The notes beneath the pieces were generated by a model, which was not told where the DNA came from, did no database searches, and was given only the letters and a program-made list of their open reading frames with translations. From Blasia pusilla (Eukaryota; Marchantiophyta; Marchantiopsida; Blasiales): a stretch of DNA of 64,000 nucleotides. Positions within the stretch are counted from its first letter, which is position 1. Each line of letters begins with the position of its first letter. Of the stretch, positions 32,895-44,335 are shown piece after piece. Both the position numbers and the translations under genes were made by a program. The stretch lies in NCBI GenBank assembly GCA_050084515.1, contig CM114273.1:8494001-8558000 (forward strand), in the 5' to 3' direction.

Positions 32895-35800
32895 TTAGCT
32901 ACAGCCTAGAGCAATTGAGTGATAAATAATGACGTTCCTTATATAACAACCTAAATCATAAGGTACTAGTTGTAGTAAAGAATAGAAATTCTCCATATCT
33001 ATTTTATGAGCTAGTGTAATCTCTTCATACCTTGGACATGTAACAAACACATGCTCTTCATCCTCAATATTTTCTCCGTCACATAACCTACAAATTCGTT
33101 TACTTCTATCAATATTAAACCATCGTCCTTCCTCAATTCCTAGCCTATAAGACCCAGTTCTATGTCGTGCGATAATATGAGGTAAGAACGTGGAGATCCC
33201 CGCAAGTAGATATCCTTGTTCACAATATACAAGCATAGGATTAACTTGAAGTTGATAAAATTACATTTTGGTGCCCGGGCTGCTCCAAATAATGTTGAGA
33301 AATTGTTTCTGTAGATGCTCGCGGAGTGTGCCATCAGTTTCAAGTCCCAATCGCGTTCCGCCACATTCCACTTTGAAGACCAATTCACCACATCCGCCAT
33401 CCACCCTCTGGAACGTGTGGCTCGCAAAGCTTCATGAGGGAGGCGAGAAACATCAAGAGATCTCACCCTTGCGATGTAAGTGATGGTCAAGTAAAGAGCT
33501 TCAACCTCTAGAGGAAGAAACATGTTTTTGCAAGAAGAATAGCATACGGAGTTTGGTTTCTTACACCCAATTCTTCTTGTAGAAAGATCTTTTGCACCCT
33601 CTCCACGTGCTCCCAACCTGTCTTCTTACAACTAGGGCCCAAACTTCGGTCCCATATAAGACCACCGGCAATACTAAGCTCCTAAATAAGAATTTCCTAA
33701 GATCCCAATACACAAGATGACTCTTCTACACCGGTTTAAAAATGAATATAGAGCTTTGTAACGAGCTTCTATTCTCTTTTGCACGCAAAGTGCCCAACTA
33801 TAGTCAAGAGAGAAATCGATGCCTAGATATTTGTAACTCTTCACTTGTTCTAATTGTAGACCCTTGTAAAAGAACGAGAACTTGGATCTAGTACCCATTA
33901 TAATGACTTTAGACTTCTCCATATTAACCTCCATCTGATTCTGGGTACAGAACCTTGCCAAAGTGTCGAGGTATTTTTGTAAACTAATGCTATCACGTGC
34001 TAATAATATGATATCATCTGCATACAATAGAGCTTTGATGACAAAGTCCCCAAGCTTGACACCTTCACTATCACATTCCTCCAACCACTTTTCCATATCA
34101 TCTATGAAAACTCCAAAGAGAGTAGGGGAGAGAGGGCAACCTTGAATGACTCCGATTGTACTCAAGATCTCTTGAGTTTGTGAACCTTTGATTTTTTCCC
34201 GAACGGAATGGTATAACGTGGCCACGACTGCTAGGAGATTTGGTGGTACTCCAATGGTTTGCAGCCTTTCCCATAAGAGCTTACGAGGTACAATATCAAA
34301 AGCTTTCTTGAAATCGATGAAGCCGCAAAACAAAGCTTTTCCATTGCCCTTAGATTTCTCCCATAAAACACGGAAGGCCAAGATATGGTCGATGGTATTG
34401 TATGTTGGGCGAAAACTAGCTTGGACTCGTGCTCTCTTTTGGAAAATCTCTGTCCATGTGCTCAACTTTGACTCCACCAATTTCCCAAAAAACTTGGCAA
34501 AAATACTATCCACCATGATAGTGCGATAGTTTGTCACCAAGTCCTTCTTTCCTGATTTGTGAATAGGAACAATATCCCGTAGCGACCAGGTTGAAGGAAA
34601 ACCATACATAGCAGCATCACCCAGTACTTTGGAGAGGATCGGTCCAATACAATCTCCTCCCCACTTGAAAAGCTTAATAGAAAGACCATCCAAATCCTCA
34701 CATTTACCATTTTCTGATCTTCTTAGTTGAGTCATCACCTCTGCTTCAGAGAATAAGCCAGGTATTCCTTCACAACTTGACATAGATGTAGCATCGGGAA
34801 AGAAATAGAGCTTTTTGAAAAAAGATATCAAAGACTTGGGATCAAGAATAGGTTTTGAAGACCGTACTACTAAATATCTCAAAAATGATTTGGGGTCCTC
34901 ATGCAGCTCCCTTGTCAAGGAATCTTGCTTCCGCCCCAAGAAAGCTTGTTTCTTAGATTTCACCAAGTATTTGTAAAGGCTCGTCATAATAATCCGACTT
35001 TGGATATCCAAAGATTTATCAATTGATCGTGCCCTTGTTTGCTTGCATTCAGAGTCAAACCACCCATTACAAGGCAGCCTCCTAGCACTTCTTTCCCTAT
35101 GGCGCGAAAAGAACTTAGATGGAGTATTTTTTAGCAATTTGGTTAGTTGCAAACTTGCCGTGTGTCGATCTGGGCTCCATACAATGCGAGTCAAGAGTTC
35201 TTGTAAATGTAGCGTATAAAGATCTTTTTTACCAGAATCTAAGCGAAACTTGGGAGAAGCTAAAACAGATTGACATGTCGAGAGAGGAATTGCCTTTGAC
35301 ACTGAGAGAGTAAACAAAAGACGTGCGTGATCTGATTCAGGCTGAGGTTCTAGAATATCAAATTTAGAGATAAGAGAGCTATTAGCGGGCGAGGACAGAA
35401 GATAATCGATGGTGCTAGCGCCGGTAGAGGAGAAACACGTATTGGAGTGAGAGTTGGGAAAATGAGAGGTTTCATTAAGAACTTTCAAATTACAAGTGGC
35501 TCCGAAGGTTAAAAAATGCTTTGTCAAAGGATTTGTAGAAAGATCTGAAGAGATTCTAGACCACAAACCATCCTCATGTTCTTCGAGAAGAGGAGAAGTC
35601 AAGGAATCACATAATTGGGTAAATTGAGTAGTACGTGTGCGAGCATTGAAATCCCCAACTAGAAAGACTTCACCTTTGCTTTGATATTTGAGAACATCCC
35701 CAATAAGTTGATGGAACGGTTGATTTTGATTGTAAGTGCGTGTTGAGTAGATAGACATGGACAGTGGTGCAAAATAACAAACTGCCAAATAACAGTAAGA

Positions 35801-36094
35801 TCCCCCGACCAAAACAAGACGTAACCAATGATATTGGCACCGGATATCTTGATCTTCTAGATGTATGAGAAGTTGAAATTGAGACCTGATGAAAGTTGCA
35901 ATACAGCCATAACCCCTTGTTACACGTTGCCTTCTTTGGTTCCATGTCGATCCCACCAAAGTAAACCCTTGCATCTCTGCAATAGTGTTGCTCTCATGTT
36001 CCCAAGTCTCCACAATATTGATGATGTCCGCCATCTCCCAAATTGGTAGAGCACTCACATACTTTGTTGTTGGAAGGCCTCGTATATTCCACAT
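32895..36094 (-). pseudogene. LINE ORF2 (copy F), almost intact
   Basis: From ATG 36094 (MWNIRGLPTTKY) the frame is open to 33674. The endonuclease (residues 1-230) has WNIRG, VETWE, GDFNARTR, STIDYLLSS and ESDHARLLF, the expected Asn, Glu, Asp/Asn and Asp-His residues of an APE-type nuclease. The RT (about 420-720) has motif A FIDFKKAFD, motif B QGCPLSPTLFG, motif C LLYADDIILL, then YKYLGIDFS. The frame shifts near 33725 and again near 33230, and the last part gives CRLCDGENIEDEEHVFVTC, a C-x2-C...H-x4-C finger near the end. About 1,065 residues. L1-type LINE polymerases have this order. No RNase H domain is visible. Confidence 0.88.
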
Positions 36095-36118
36095 CAACAC
36101 TCTCAGCTTCTTGGATTG

Positions 36119-36121
36119 CTA
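36119..36121 (-). promoter_or_regulatory. In-frame TAG between ORF1 and ORF2
   Basis: The ORF1 stop is TAG-CAA-TCC, followed in frame by AAG AAG CTG AGA GTG TTG ATG. The next in-frame stop is at the end of ORF2. The same arrangement is at 18149 (copy C), 44338 (copy G), about 23740 (copy D) and 52997 (array). UAG-CAA is the core of the tobamovirus-type leaky stop; the third codon (TCC) departs from its usual YYA. Confidence 0.6.
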
Positions 36122-36880
36122 GGTTGATAACTCTCTTTTTCTCTGGGTAACAATTGCTCGCCCATCGCGTAGATAAGCAATAAAACCTGCTTCTTGAGCC
36201 TCTTTGACCTTTGCAAGCTCTTTTCTCCTAGCTTCGACTTGTAGAGGTGTGAGATCAGGATCCAACCATATCCTCCGTCCTTTGAGAATGGTCTTGCTAG
36301 CCATGGCAGTATCACGTTGAGTTTGATCAACAAACTTGACTAGAATGGCACGAGGTTGTGCCCCGTTTTCCCAATGCTAAAAGCTTGAGCCAAGTCCGGG
36401 TTATGAACATGAAGTGTATCAACCAAGAACTTGGTGACAACACTCTTCACCTCTTCGCTCTCTGTTTTAAGCAAACCCGAGATTCTCACATTCTTTCTAC
36501 GCCAAGCAAATTGGTTTTCTTTTTCTATCTCTTGCTATTGATTGAGAAAGAGATATGAGCAACCTTTGTAGCTTCAAAGATAAGATTTCATTTTCACTTC
36601 TAAAGTTTCAACAACCTCATGCAATCCTCGATCTATGGGGAGTAGTCACCAAGGATGATGCCTTCTCTTGAACATCAACGGATTTGGAAAGATCGAGCAT
36701 CACACTAGAACTATCTTTCAACACTTTCTTCAAAACCTCTTGCGTTGCCTTCAACTCTCGGATTTGAATATGTGCATGGTTTAATTGAGAAGTTTGTACC
36801 TTGAATTCTTGTCGAAGCTCTTTCAATTCGTGCAAGACGACTTGCACTAGATTCAAGATTTCGTCTTGAGTAGTCATCAT
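36119..36880 (-). pseudogene. LINE ORF1 (copy F)
   Basis: Two ATGs at 36880 and 36877 precede ACTACTCAAGAC. Coiled coil with heptads (LNLVQVVLHELKELRQEF; ATQEVLKKVLKDSSSVML), then an RRM-like domain and a C-terminal domain ending QRKRELST. Shifts occur near 36540 and 36360. The stop TAG (36121-36119) is followed by CAATCC and an open in-frame path of eight sense codons into the ORF2 ATG. About 250 residues when intact, as in L1-type ORF1 proteins. Confidence 0.82.
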
Positions 36881-36971
36881 GTAGTCGACTTCACTACATC
36901 CCAGATATTGCACGACCTCCAATAAAGTATAACCGAATCTCCAACACCATACAACTTCTGCTCTAGAAGTT

Positions 36972-38169
36972 GGTTATACTTGACATTCTCAAGACTAGGG
37001 CACCTCTTGAAACTCCACGTTGTGTCAAAATCTCAGCTTCATATGACACTCCACCTCAAAGATATGGCCTCCGGAAATTTCAGATATTGAATCCTCAAAT
37101 CTAGAAGAGCATAAACTCAAATCTCTCACAACTTCGTGTGTGTAACTCGGTCATGCTTGAACTTTTGAGGGCTAGGAAACCTCCTTACACTCCACATCGC
37201 CTCAAAATCTCAGCTTCATGGAACTCCACCTTAAAGATATAACCTTTGCAAGATTCAGATCTGAAATCCTCAAATCTAGAAGAGCAAAAACTCAAATTTC
37301 TCACAACTTTGTGTGTGTAACTCGGTTATGCTTGCTATTTTTAGGAATAGGGCACCTCCTTACACTCCACGTTTCCTGAAAATCTCCGCTTCATATGGCA
37401 CTCCACCTCAAAGCTATAGCCTCTGCAAGATTCAGATCTCAAATCCTCAAATCTAGAGGAGCAGAAACTCAAATCTCTCACAACTTCGTATGTGTAACTT
37501 GGTTGTGCGTGCAATTTTTAGAGATAAGGCGCCTTCTTACACTCCACAGTGCCTCAAAATATTAGCTTCATAAGACACTCCACCTCAAAGATATGGCCTT
37601 CGCAAGATTTAGATCTCAAATCTTCAAATCTAGAAGAGCAGAAACTCAAATATCTCACAACTTCGTGTGTATAACTCGGTTGTGCTTGATATTTTTAGGG
37701 ATAGAGCGCCTCCTTATAGTACACAATGCCTCAAAATATTAGCTTCATAAGACACTCCACCTCAAAGATATGACCTCCGCAAGATTTAGATCTGAAATCC
37801 TCAAATCTAGAAGAGTAGAAACTCAAATCTGTCACAACTTCGTGTGTATAACTCTGCTGTGCTTTCAATTTTTAGAGATAAGGCGCCTCCTTACATTTCA
37901 CAGTGCCTCAAAATATTAGCTTCATAGAACACTCCACCTCAAAGATATGGCCTCCATAAGATTTAGATCTGAAATCCTTAAATCTAGAAGAGCAGAAACT
38001 CAAATCTCTCACAACTTTGTGTGTGTAACTCGGTTGTGCTTGTAATTTTTAGGAATAAGGCGCCTCCTTACACTCCACATTGCCTCAAAATCTTAGCTTC
38101 ATAAGACACTCCACCTCAAAGATATAGCCTTTGCAAGACTCAGATCTGAAATCCTCAAATCTAAAAGAG
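36972..38169 (-). repeat. LINE monomers, six full and one partial
   Basis: Equivalent GGTT positions at 36972, 37149, 37324, 37501, 37678, 37855 and 38032; spacings are 177 except one of 175. The last unit is cut after about 140 bp. Units are more diverged from each other than in copy C, so this array is older. Most keep AGATCTGAA or AGATCTCAA in the palindrome position. Confidence 0.92.
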
Positions 38170-38202
38170 TAAGCTCTTATGGGATAGGCTGCAAGCCATT
38201 GG
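38170..38202 (+). mobile_element. 33-bp LINE ORF2 scrap at LTR boundary
   Basis: Matches the RT region TAAGCTCTTATGGGA...CTGCAAGCCATTGG on the plus strand, opposite to copy F. It ends exactly where the gypsy LTR begins, so the gypsy element may have inserted into a LINE that has since been lost. Confidence 0.75.
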
Positions 38203-39230
38203 TGTCGTGCGCCTACTCTCCTTGAACGTTAATCTTGTTTGTTGCGGAAGCGTGCGTTCAGTAGGTCACGCTCTCAACGCTGATCTGCATCCAAACACGC
38301 ACTTCGATTAGTCGGGTCTTGGATCAATCAGCGGGATTACTTTCCGAGTTCTCGTCTCGGACTCTCTTCAAGCTCAAGCTTCCTAGTTTCGCGGTTTCCA
38401 ATGCGGGCAAGTCTCGAAATACTTGGGACAAACTTTCTGGTCGGTTCAGGAACCTGAAACGGCGTTTCGCGCCTAGCGGTTCCAACTGTCCGATGAACAT
38501 CCAATGAGTTCCTCACCAAGACTCGCACGAAGTGAATCTCGGGTTGGAATCCAAGTGTCGCGTACAAAGTCCACTCTCTTGGATCAGGTTTGGGTTTCGG
38601 GTTTCCGCGCCAAACTCCCGTTCCATCCCGTGCCTCTGAAACGCCGTTTGGCGCCCAAAGTGGGGTTTTGTTTCCCGAGACATCTCATAGAAGGTACTTC
38701 CCTTACTAGTACTTCTGGGGATCTCCGGGGGCCCCCTACATTTAGGGAAAGACACCCGAGCCTCTCCAATTGGCCCTCAACCCGATTGCTCTCTCAATCG
38801 TTTTCGGCCAATATCTCAGCTTGTACTTATGCTTTTGCTAAGATCTTTAGTGCGTTGGAATCGTCTCAAGATCAGCTTTCCAACGCACCCTTACTTGTCC
38901 CGAACGCATCTTGGAGCTCAACGTTATGGTCCTAAACACAGTCAGATTCTCCCAAACGCTAGTCGTGTTCCAAATTGGTTCTCACCTCTTTGGCAACCAA
39001 CCTCCCAAGACTCAATTCATCTCAAGTCTCGGCTCGCGTTTGGTCTAGGTTTCCTGGTCGCGACCACTAACGCATGAAACGCACAACTCGTTCGCGTTTC
39101 GTCTCTTAGACTTTTCAAGAGACTCTTCCAAACGCCTCTCAAAGCGCAAACCTCGCGGCGTGAGTTCCTTTGAGTTCTGATGTTTCGCTTGGCGCGTATT
39201 TGGTGTTGTTTGGTTATGAGGGTCGCGACA
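38203..39230 (-). repeat. 3' LTR of the chromodomain gypsy element
   Basis: 1,028 bp starting TGTCGCGACC and ending GGCGCACGACA on the minus strand, so the ends form the 5-bp inverted repeat TGTCG/CGACA with canonical TG...CA. The polypurine tract lies directly upstream. The partner LTR is not in the window, so identity and age cannot be judged. Confidence 0.85.
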
Positions 39231-39245
39231 CTCATCCCTCCTTAG
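39231..39245 (-). promoter_or_regulatory. Polypurine tract
   Basis: The minus strand reads TCTAAGGAGGGATGAG immediately before the LTR start TGTCG. A purine-rich run at this position primes plus-strand DNA synthesis in LTR retrotransposons. Confidence 0.8.
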
Positions 39246-39929
39246 AAGGTTGATGTCCTCATCAACGCAAACCTTATTGATGTTAAGTTCTGGGAAGCCG
39301 ACCCCTTAACACAGAATCGCGTTCTCGTAGCTAACCCGCAATTCCTCTTTTTGGCTTAAGTCTTAGGTTGTCGCTTGGAGCACTTAGACTTTATTAGCTT
39401 CTGCTTTCTGATGAGCCTAGACTAGTTCTGCTGAATTAATCTAACTGTCAAAATAAGCTCACTAAGTCTGCAACCTAACACTTCACTCACAATTTGTAAA
39501 CAACCGCATGTCTACCTAGCAACTCGTACTACTTTTGGGTCACCTGTACTCCACCTAGGCGCGTCACTACGTTCAGTCATGAAACATTAATGAGATCACC
39601 GCAAACCCCAAGACAGACTCATCTGCCCCGCCGACGTTAGGGCGAGCCCAAATGCTAGTACTTCAACACTTGGTCCTGATCTAGATGCCTTATGTGAATA
39701 CAAGCTCTCACCTCAAATACTCATTGTTTGGTCTCCTTGACTTACATCCTAAGCATATGAAGAACTACTCATTGCCTTGCACAAACCAAACTCAAAATTA
39801 CAATACAAGCATCAAATCTCCAAATCCATGTCTTCTTTATTGCAACAACTAAACCTTTCTAGTTACAACGGGTTATCGGCCCAAGCTTTCCGGTCACAAG
39901 TTATGTCCATTGCTTCACCATGTACTAAC

Positions 39930-40122
39930 GCACGTGCCTTTCTTGCATCCATCTGAAGTCTCGCAATGCTTCTTGCGCATGTTCTAGATCCGCCTCCGCA
40001 ATCCAAGTCGCCTCTTTCACATGATAGCCTTTCCACTTGACCAAGTACTCGTACTTGGTGGCCCTACGTCTGGAACACAGAATGGTCTCAAGCTCGAACT
40101 CTGGTTCCTCATTTGTGATGAC
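39930..40122 (-). pseudogene. Integrase-linked chromodomain
   Basis: After one TAA stop that follows the integrase frame, the same frame continues with EPEFELETILCSRRRATKYE, then YLVKWKGYHVKEATWIAEAD, the chromodomain pattern (Tyr-Leu-Val-Lys-Trp-Lys-Gly then Glu-x-Thr-Trp). Chromodomains of such elements bind methylated histone H3 and direct integration to heterochromatin. It is separated from integrase by one stop codon, so the copy is dead or the stop is an error. Confidence 0.85.
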
Positions 40123-40125
40123 CGG

Positions 40126-41000
40126 TTATGGTCTCAACATCCTCCTTCGCTCCGGACGCACATTGTCTTGAAGATAATTCTTCAATAATGACACATGGAA
40201 AGTCGGGTGAATCTTGAACTCGTTTGGCAGCTCCAACGTGTATACATCCTCAAACGGCTTTGCCTTGATCACATACGGTCCAACATACTTGGCTGACAAT
40301 TTTGCGGATAATTCCTTCGGAAGAGTGAGATTCTTAACACTCAACCACACTTGTTCCCCAACTTGGAAACTCACTTGGCGCCGACTTTTGTTAGCATGCT
40401 TTACGTACCTTAGTTAAGCCTTGGCGAGACTTTCTCTCGCTCGCTCTTGTCGTTCCTGCATTTCCACTAACAAACATTCCGCCGTTGCTTGAAGAGTGTG
40501 TGTCGATGTATTGCCCTTGAAAGAGCTAAGTCAAGAGGCCCTTCTGGTTCTCTTTGATACGCCAGAAGAAACGGAGATTCTCCGGTTGCAGAATGCTTAG
40601 TCGAGTTGTAACAATACTCAGCCATACTTAACCACTTGGCCCAATCTCTTTGGTCCGCACTCACATAATTCCGTGAGTATTGGTTTACGACCGAGTTTAC
40701 TTTTTCCCTTTGCCCATCCGTTTGAGGATGGAAGGCCGTACTAAAGCGAGTTTGGTCGGAACCTCCGAATAGATGTTTCCAAAGGCACTTTGGTAAACTT
40801 CGGATCCCGATCGGACACAATGCTCCTAGGCAATCCGTGCGCCGCCACCAACCATCCAGGAATAGTCGGGAAGTCGTGTAGGCCGTCGAGACTCTCTCTC
40901 GGCACAAACCTCCCCAACTTGCTAAACCGATCAACTATCACAAGTATAGCGTTGTATCCCTCAGATTTTGGAAGACTCGTAATGAAATCCATGCTAATAT
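40126..41000 (-). pseudogene. Gypsy integrase, broken
   Basis: The core has MDFITSLPKSEGYNAI (first catalytic Asp), RSIVSDRDPKF (second Asp), then in another frame FHPQTDGQREKVNSVVNQY (the Glu). The frame shifts near 40790. The C-terminal part reads QVGEQVWLSVKNL, AKYVGPYVIKAKP and FHVSLLKNYLQ, the usual plant gypsy C-terminal module. Shifts also occur near 40400-40470. The N-terminal zinc-binding domain is lost to LINE copy G. Confidence 0.88.
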
Positions 41001-41183
41001 GGTAAATGGTAAATGGTAAATAGATCAAGCCCGTGGGACCCAAAGGATCAAAAGGCTGAAAAACACATTACAAGTCATTCATTCATGACCGACTGAAAAA
41101 AAGATCCTTAAGACCTTCTCCTAGCTACTGACCTAAACCGGTTTAAGCGATGAATGATGACGCCCCTAAGATAACAACCTAAA

Positions 41184-44100
41184 TCATAAGGCACTAGTCA
41201 GTAGTAAAGAATAGAAATTCTCCACATCTATTTTATGAGCTAGTCTAATTTCTTCATACCTTGGACATGTAACAAACACATGCTCTTCATCTTCAATATT
41301 TTCTCCAAGCACATAACCTACAAATTCGTTCACTTCTATCAATTTTAAACCATCGCCCTTCCTCAATTCCTAGCCTATGTGACCCAGTTCTATGACGTGC
41401 GATAATAATATCGTAAAAAACGTGGAGATCCTCAAGCAAGTAGGTATCCTTGTTCACAATATACATGCATAGGATTAACATGAAGTTGATAAAACTCTAT
41501 TTTGGTGCCCGACCTGCTCCAAATGATGTTAAGAGATTGCTTCTATACATGCTCACGGAGGGCCATCGGTTTCAAGTCCCAATCGCGTTCCGCCACATTC
41601 CACTTTGAAGACCAAGTCACCACATCCGCCATCCACCCTATGGAACGTGTGGCTCGCAAAGCTTGATGAGGGAGGCGAGAAACATCAAGAGATCTCACCC
41701 TTGCGATGTAAGTGATGGTCAAGTAAAGAGCTTCAGCTTCTAGAGGAAGAAAACCTGTTTCCGCAAGAAGAATAGCATACGGAGTTTGGTTTCTTACACC
41801 CAATTCCTCTTGTAGAAAGATCTTTTGCACTCTTTCCACGCGCTCCCAACGTGTCTTCTTACAACAAGGGCCCCAAACTTCGGTCCCATATAAGATCACC
41901 GGCAACACTAAGCTCCTAAATAAGAATTTCCTAAGACTCCAAGACACAAGATGAGCTCTTCTACACCGGTTTAAAAATGAATATAGAGTTTTGTAACCAG
42001 CTTCTACTCTCTTTTGCACGCAAAGTGCCCAACTATAGTCATGAGAGCAATCGATGCCTAGATATTTGTAACTCTTCACTTGTTCTAATTGTAGACCCTT
42101 GTAAAAGAACGAGAAATTGGATCTAGTACCCACTACAATGACTTTAGACTTCTCCATATTAACTTCCATCTGATTTTGGGTACAAAACCTTGCCAAAGTG
42201 TCGAGGTGCTTTTGTAAACTAATGCCATCACGTGCTAGTAATATGATATCATCTGCATACAATAGAGCTTTGATGACAAAGTCCCCAAGCTTGACACCTT
42301 CACTATCACATTCTTCCAACCACTTTTCGATATCATCTATGAAAGCTCCAAAAAGTGTAGGGGAGAGAGGGCAACCTTGAATGACTCCAATGGTACTCAA
42401 GATCTCTTGAGTTTGTGAACCTTTGATCTTGGCCTGAACGGAATGGTATAATGTGGCCACAACTGCTAGGAGATTTGGTGGTACTCCAATGGCTTGCAGC
42501 CTTTCCTATAAGAGCTTGCAAGCTACAGTATCAAAAGCTTTCTTGAAATCGATGAAGCCGCAAAACAAAGCTTTTCCATTGCCCCTAGATTTCTCCCATA
42601 AAACACGCAAGGCCAAGATATGGTCGATGGTGTTGTATGTTGGACGAAAACCAGCTTGGACCCGTGCTCTCTTTTGGAAAGTCTCTGTCCATCTGCTCAA
42701 CTTCGACTCCACCAATTTCCCAAACAACTTGGCAAAAACACTACCCACCATGATAGTGCGATAGTTTGTTACCAAGTCCTTCTTTCCTGATTTGTGAATA
42801 GGAACAATCTCCCGTAGCGACCAGGTTGAAGGAAAACCATAGATAGCAACATCACCCAATACTTTGGTGAGGATCGGACCAATACAATCTCCTCCCCACT
42901 TAAAAAGTTCAATAGAAAGACCATCCAAATCCTCACATTTACCATTCGCCAATCTTCTAAGTTGAGTGATCACCTCTCCTCCAGAGAATAAGCCAGGTAT
43001 TCCTTCACAACGTGACATAGATGTAGCATCGGGGAAGAAATAGAGCTTTTCGGCAAAAGATATCAAAGACTTGGGATCAAGAGTAGGTTTTGAAGACCGT
43101 ACTACTAACCGTCTCCAAAATGATTTGGGGTCCTCATGCAGCTCCCTTGTCAAGGACTCTTGTTTCATGAAGAAAGCTCGTTTCTTAGATTTCACCAAGT
43201 ATTTGTAAAGGCTCGTCATAATAAGCCGACTTGGGATATCCAAAGATTTATCAACTGATCGTGCCCTTGCTTGCTTGCATTGAGAGTCAAACCACCCATT
43301 ACAAGGCAGCCTCCTAGCACTCCTATCCCTGTGGCGCGAAAAGAACTTAGATGCATTGTTTTTGAGCAATTCGGTTAGTTGCATACTTGCCGTGTTTGGA
43401 TCCGGGCTCCATACAATGCGAGTCAAGAGTTCTTGTAAATGTAGCATATAAAGATATTTTTTACCAGGATCTAAGCGAAACTTAGGAGAAGCTAAAAAAG
43501 ATTAACATGTCGAGAGAGGAATGGCCTTTGATAGTGAGAGAGTAAACAAAAGAGGTGCATGATCTGATTCAGGCTGAGGTTCTAGAATATCAAATTTAGA
43601 GATAAGAGAGAGCTAGCGGCGAGGGACAGAAGATAATCGATGGTGCTAGCGAGAGGAGAAAACATGTTGGAGTGAGAGTTGGGAAAATGAGAGGTTCCAT
43701 TAAGAACTTTCAAATTACAAGTGGCTCCAAAGGTTAAAAAATTCTCTGTCAAAGGATTTGTAGAAAGATCTGAAGAGATTCTAGACCACAAACCATCCTC
43801 ATATTCTTCGAGAAGAGGAGAAATCAAGGAATCACTGAATTGGATAAATTGGGCAGTACGTGTGCGAGCATTGAAATCTCCAACTAGAAAGACTTCACCT
43901 TTGCTTTGATATTTGAGAACATCCCCAATAAGTCGATGGAACGGTTGACTTCGATTGTAAGTGCGTGTGGAGTATAGACAATGGTGCAAAATAACAAACT
44001 GCCAAATAACAATAAGATCCCCCAGCCAAACCAAGACGTAACCAATGATATTGGCACCGGATATCTTGATCTTCTAGATGTATGAGAAGTTGAAATTGAG

Positions 44101-44311
44101 ACCTGATGAAAGTTGCAATACAGCCATAACCCCTTGTTACACGTTGCCTTCTTTGGTTCCATGTCGATCCCACCAAAGTAAACCCTTGCATCTCTGCAAT
44201 AGTGTTGCTCTCATGTTCCCAAGTCTCCACAATATTGATGATGTCCGCCATCTCCCAAATTGGTAGAGCACTCACATACTTTGTTGTTGGAAGGCCTCGT
44301 ATATTCCACAT
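41184..44311 (-). pseudogene. LINE ORF2 (copy G), multiple shifts
   Basis: ATG 44311 (MWNIRGLPTTKY). Endonuclease: VETWEHES, GDFNARTR; small deletions near 43610-43670 damage the STIDYLLS region. RT pieces 43447-42506 and 42460-41543 keep FIDFKKAFD, QGCPLSPTLFG and LLYADDIILL. C-terminal finger region 41366-41184 keeps ENIEDEEHVFVTC but the first Cys pair is garbled (VGYVLGEN replaces RLCDGEN). Gene order and length match copy F. Confidence 0.85.
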
Positions 44312-44335
44312 CAACACTCTCAGCTTCTTGGATTG

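Larger units (their letters stand above)
32788..38169 (-). mobile_element. LINE copy F, best preserved
   Basis: From right to left: partial plus six monomers, leader, ORF1, TAG, ORF2 with an 808-codon open stretch, 3' UTR, hairpin and AAATGGTAAA tail (32788). About 5.4 kb. Breaks are few: two shifts in ORF1 and two or three in the C-terminal third of ORF2. The right end stops inside a monomer at 38169, where a 33-bp ORF2 scrap and an LTR follow. Confidence 0.92.
38203..41000 (-). mobile_element. Chromodomain gypsy element, 3' half
   Basis: The minus-strand order is integrase core (41000-40467), integrase C-terminal domain (40374-40126), chromodomain (40122-39930), noncoding region (39930-39246), polypurine tract (39245-39231) and LTR (39230-38203). 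The right side is replaced by LINE copy G at 41003, so gag, protease and RT are absent. The order and the chromodomain place it in the chromovirus group of Ty3/gypsy elements. Confidence 0.9.

Noticed and set aside
33963-34529. Plus-strand ORFs of 60-113 codons antisense to LINE ORF2
   Set aside because: The same antisense ORFs appear at each ORF2 copy and follow from its codon composition; there is no independent evidence of expression.
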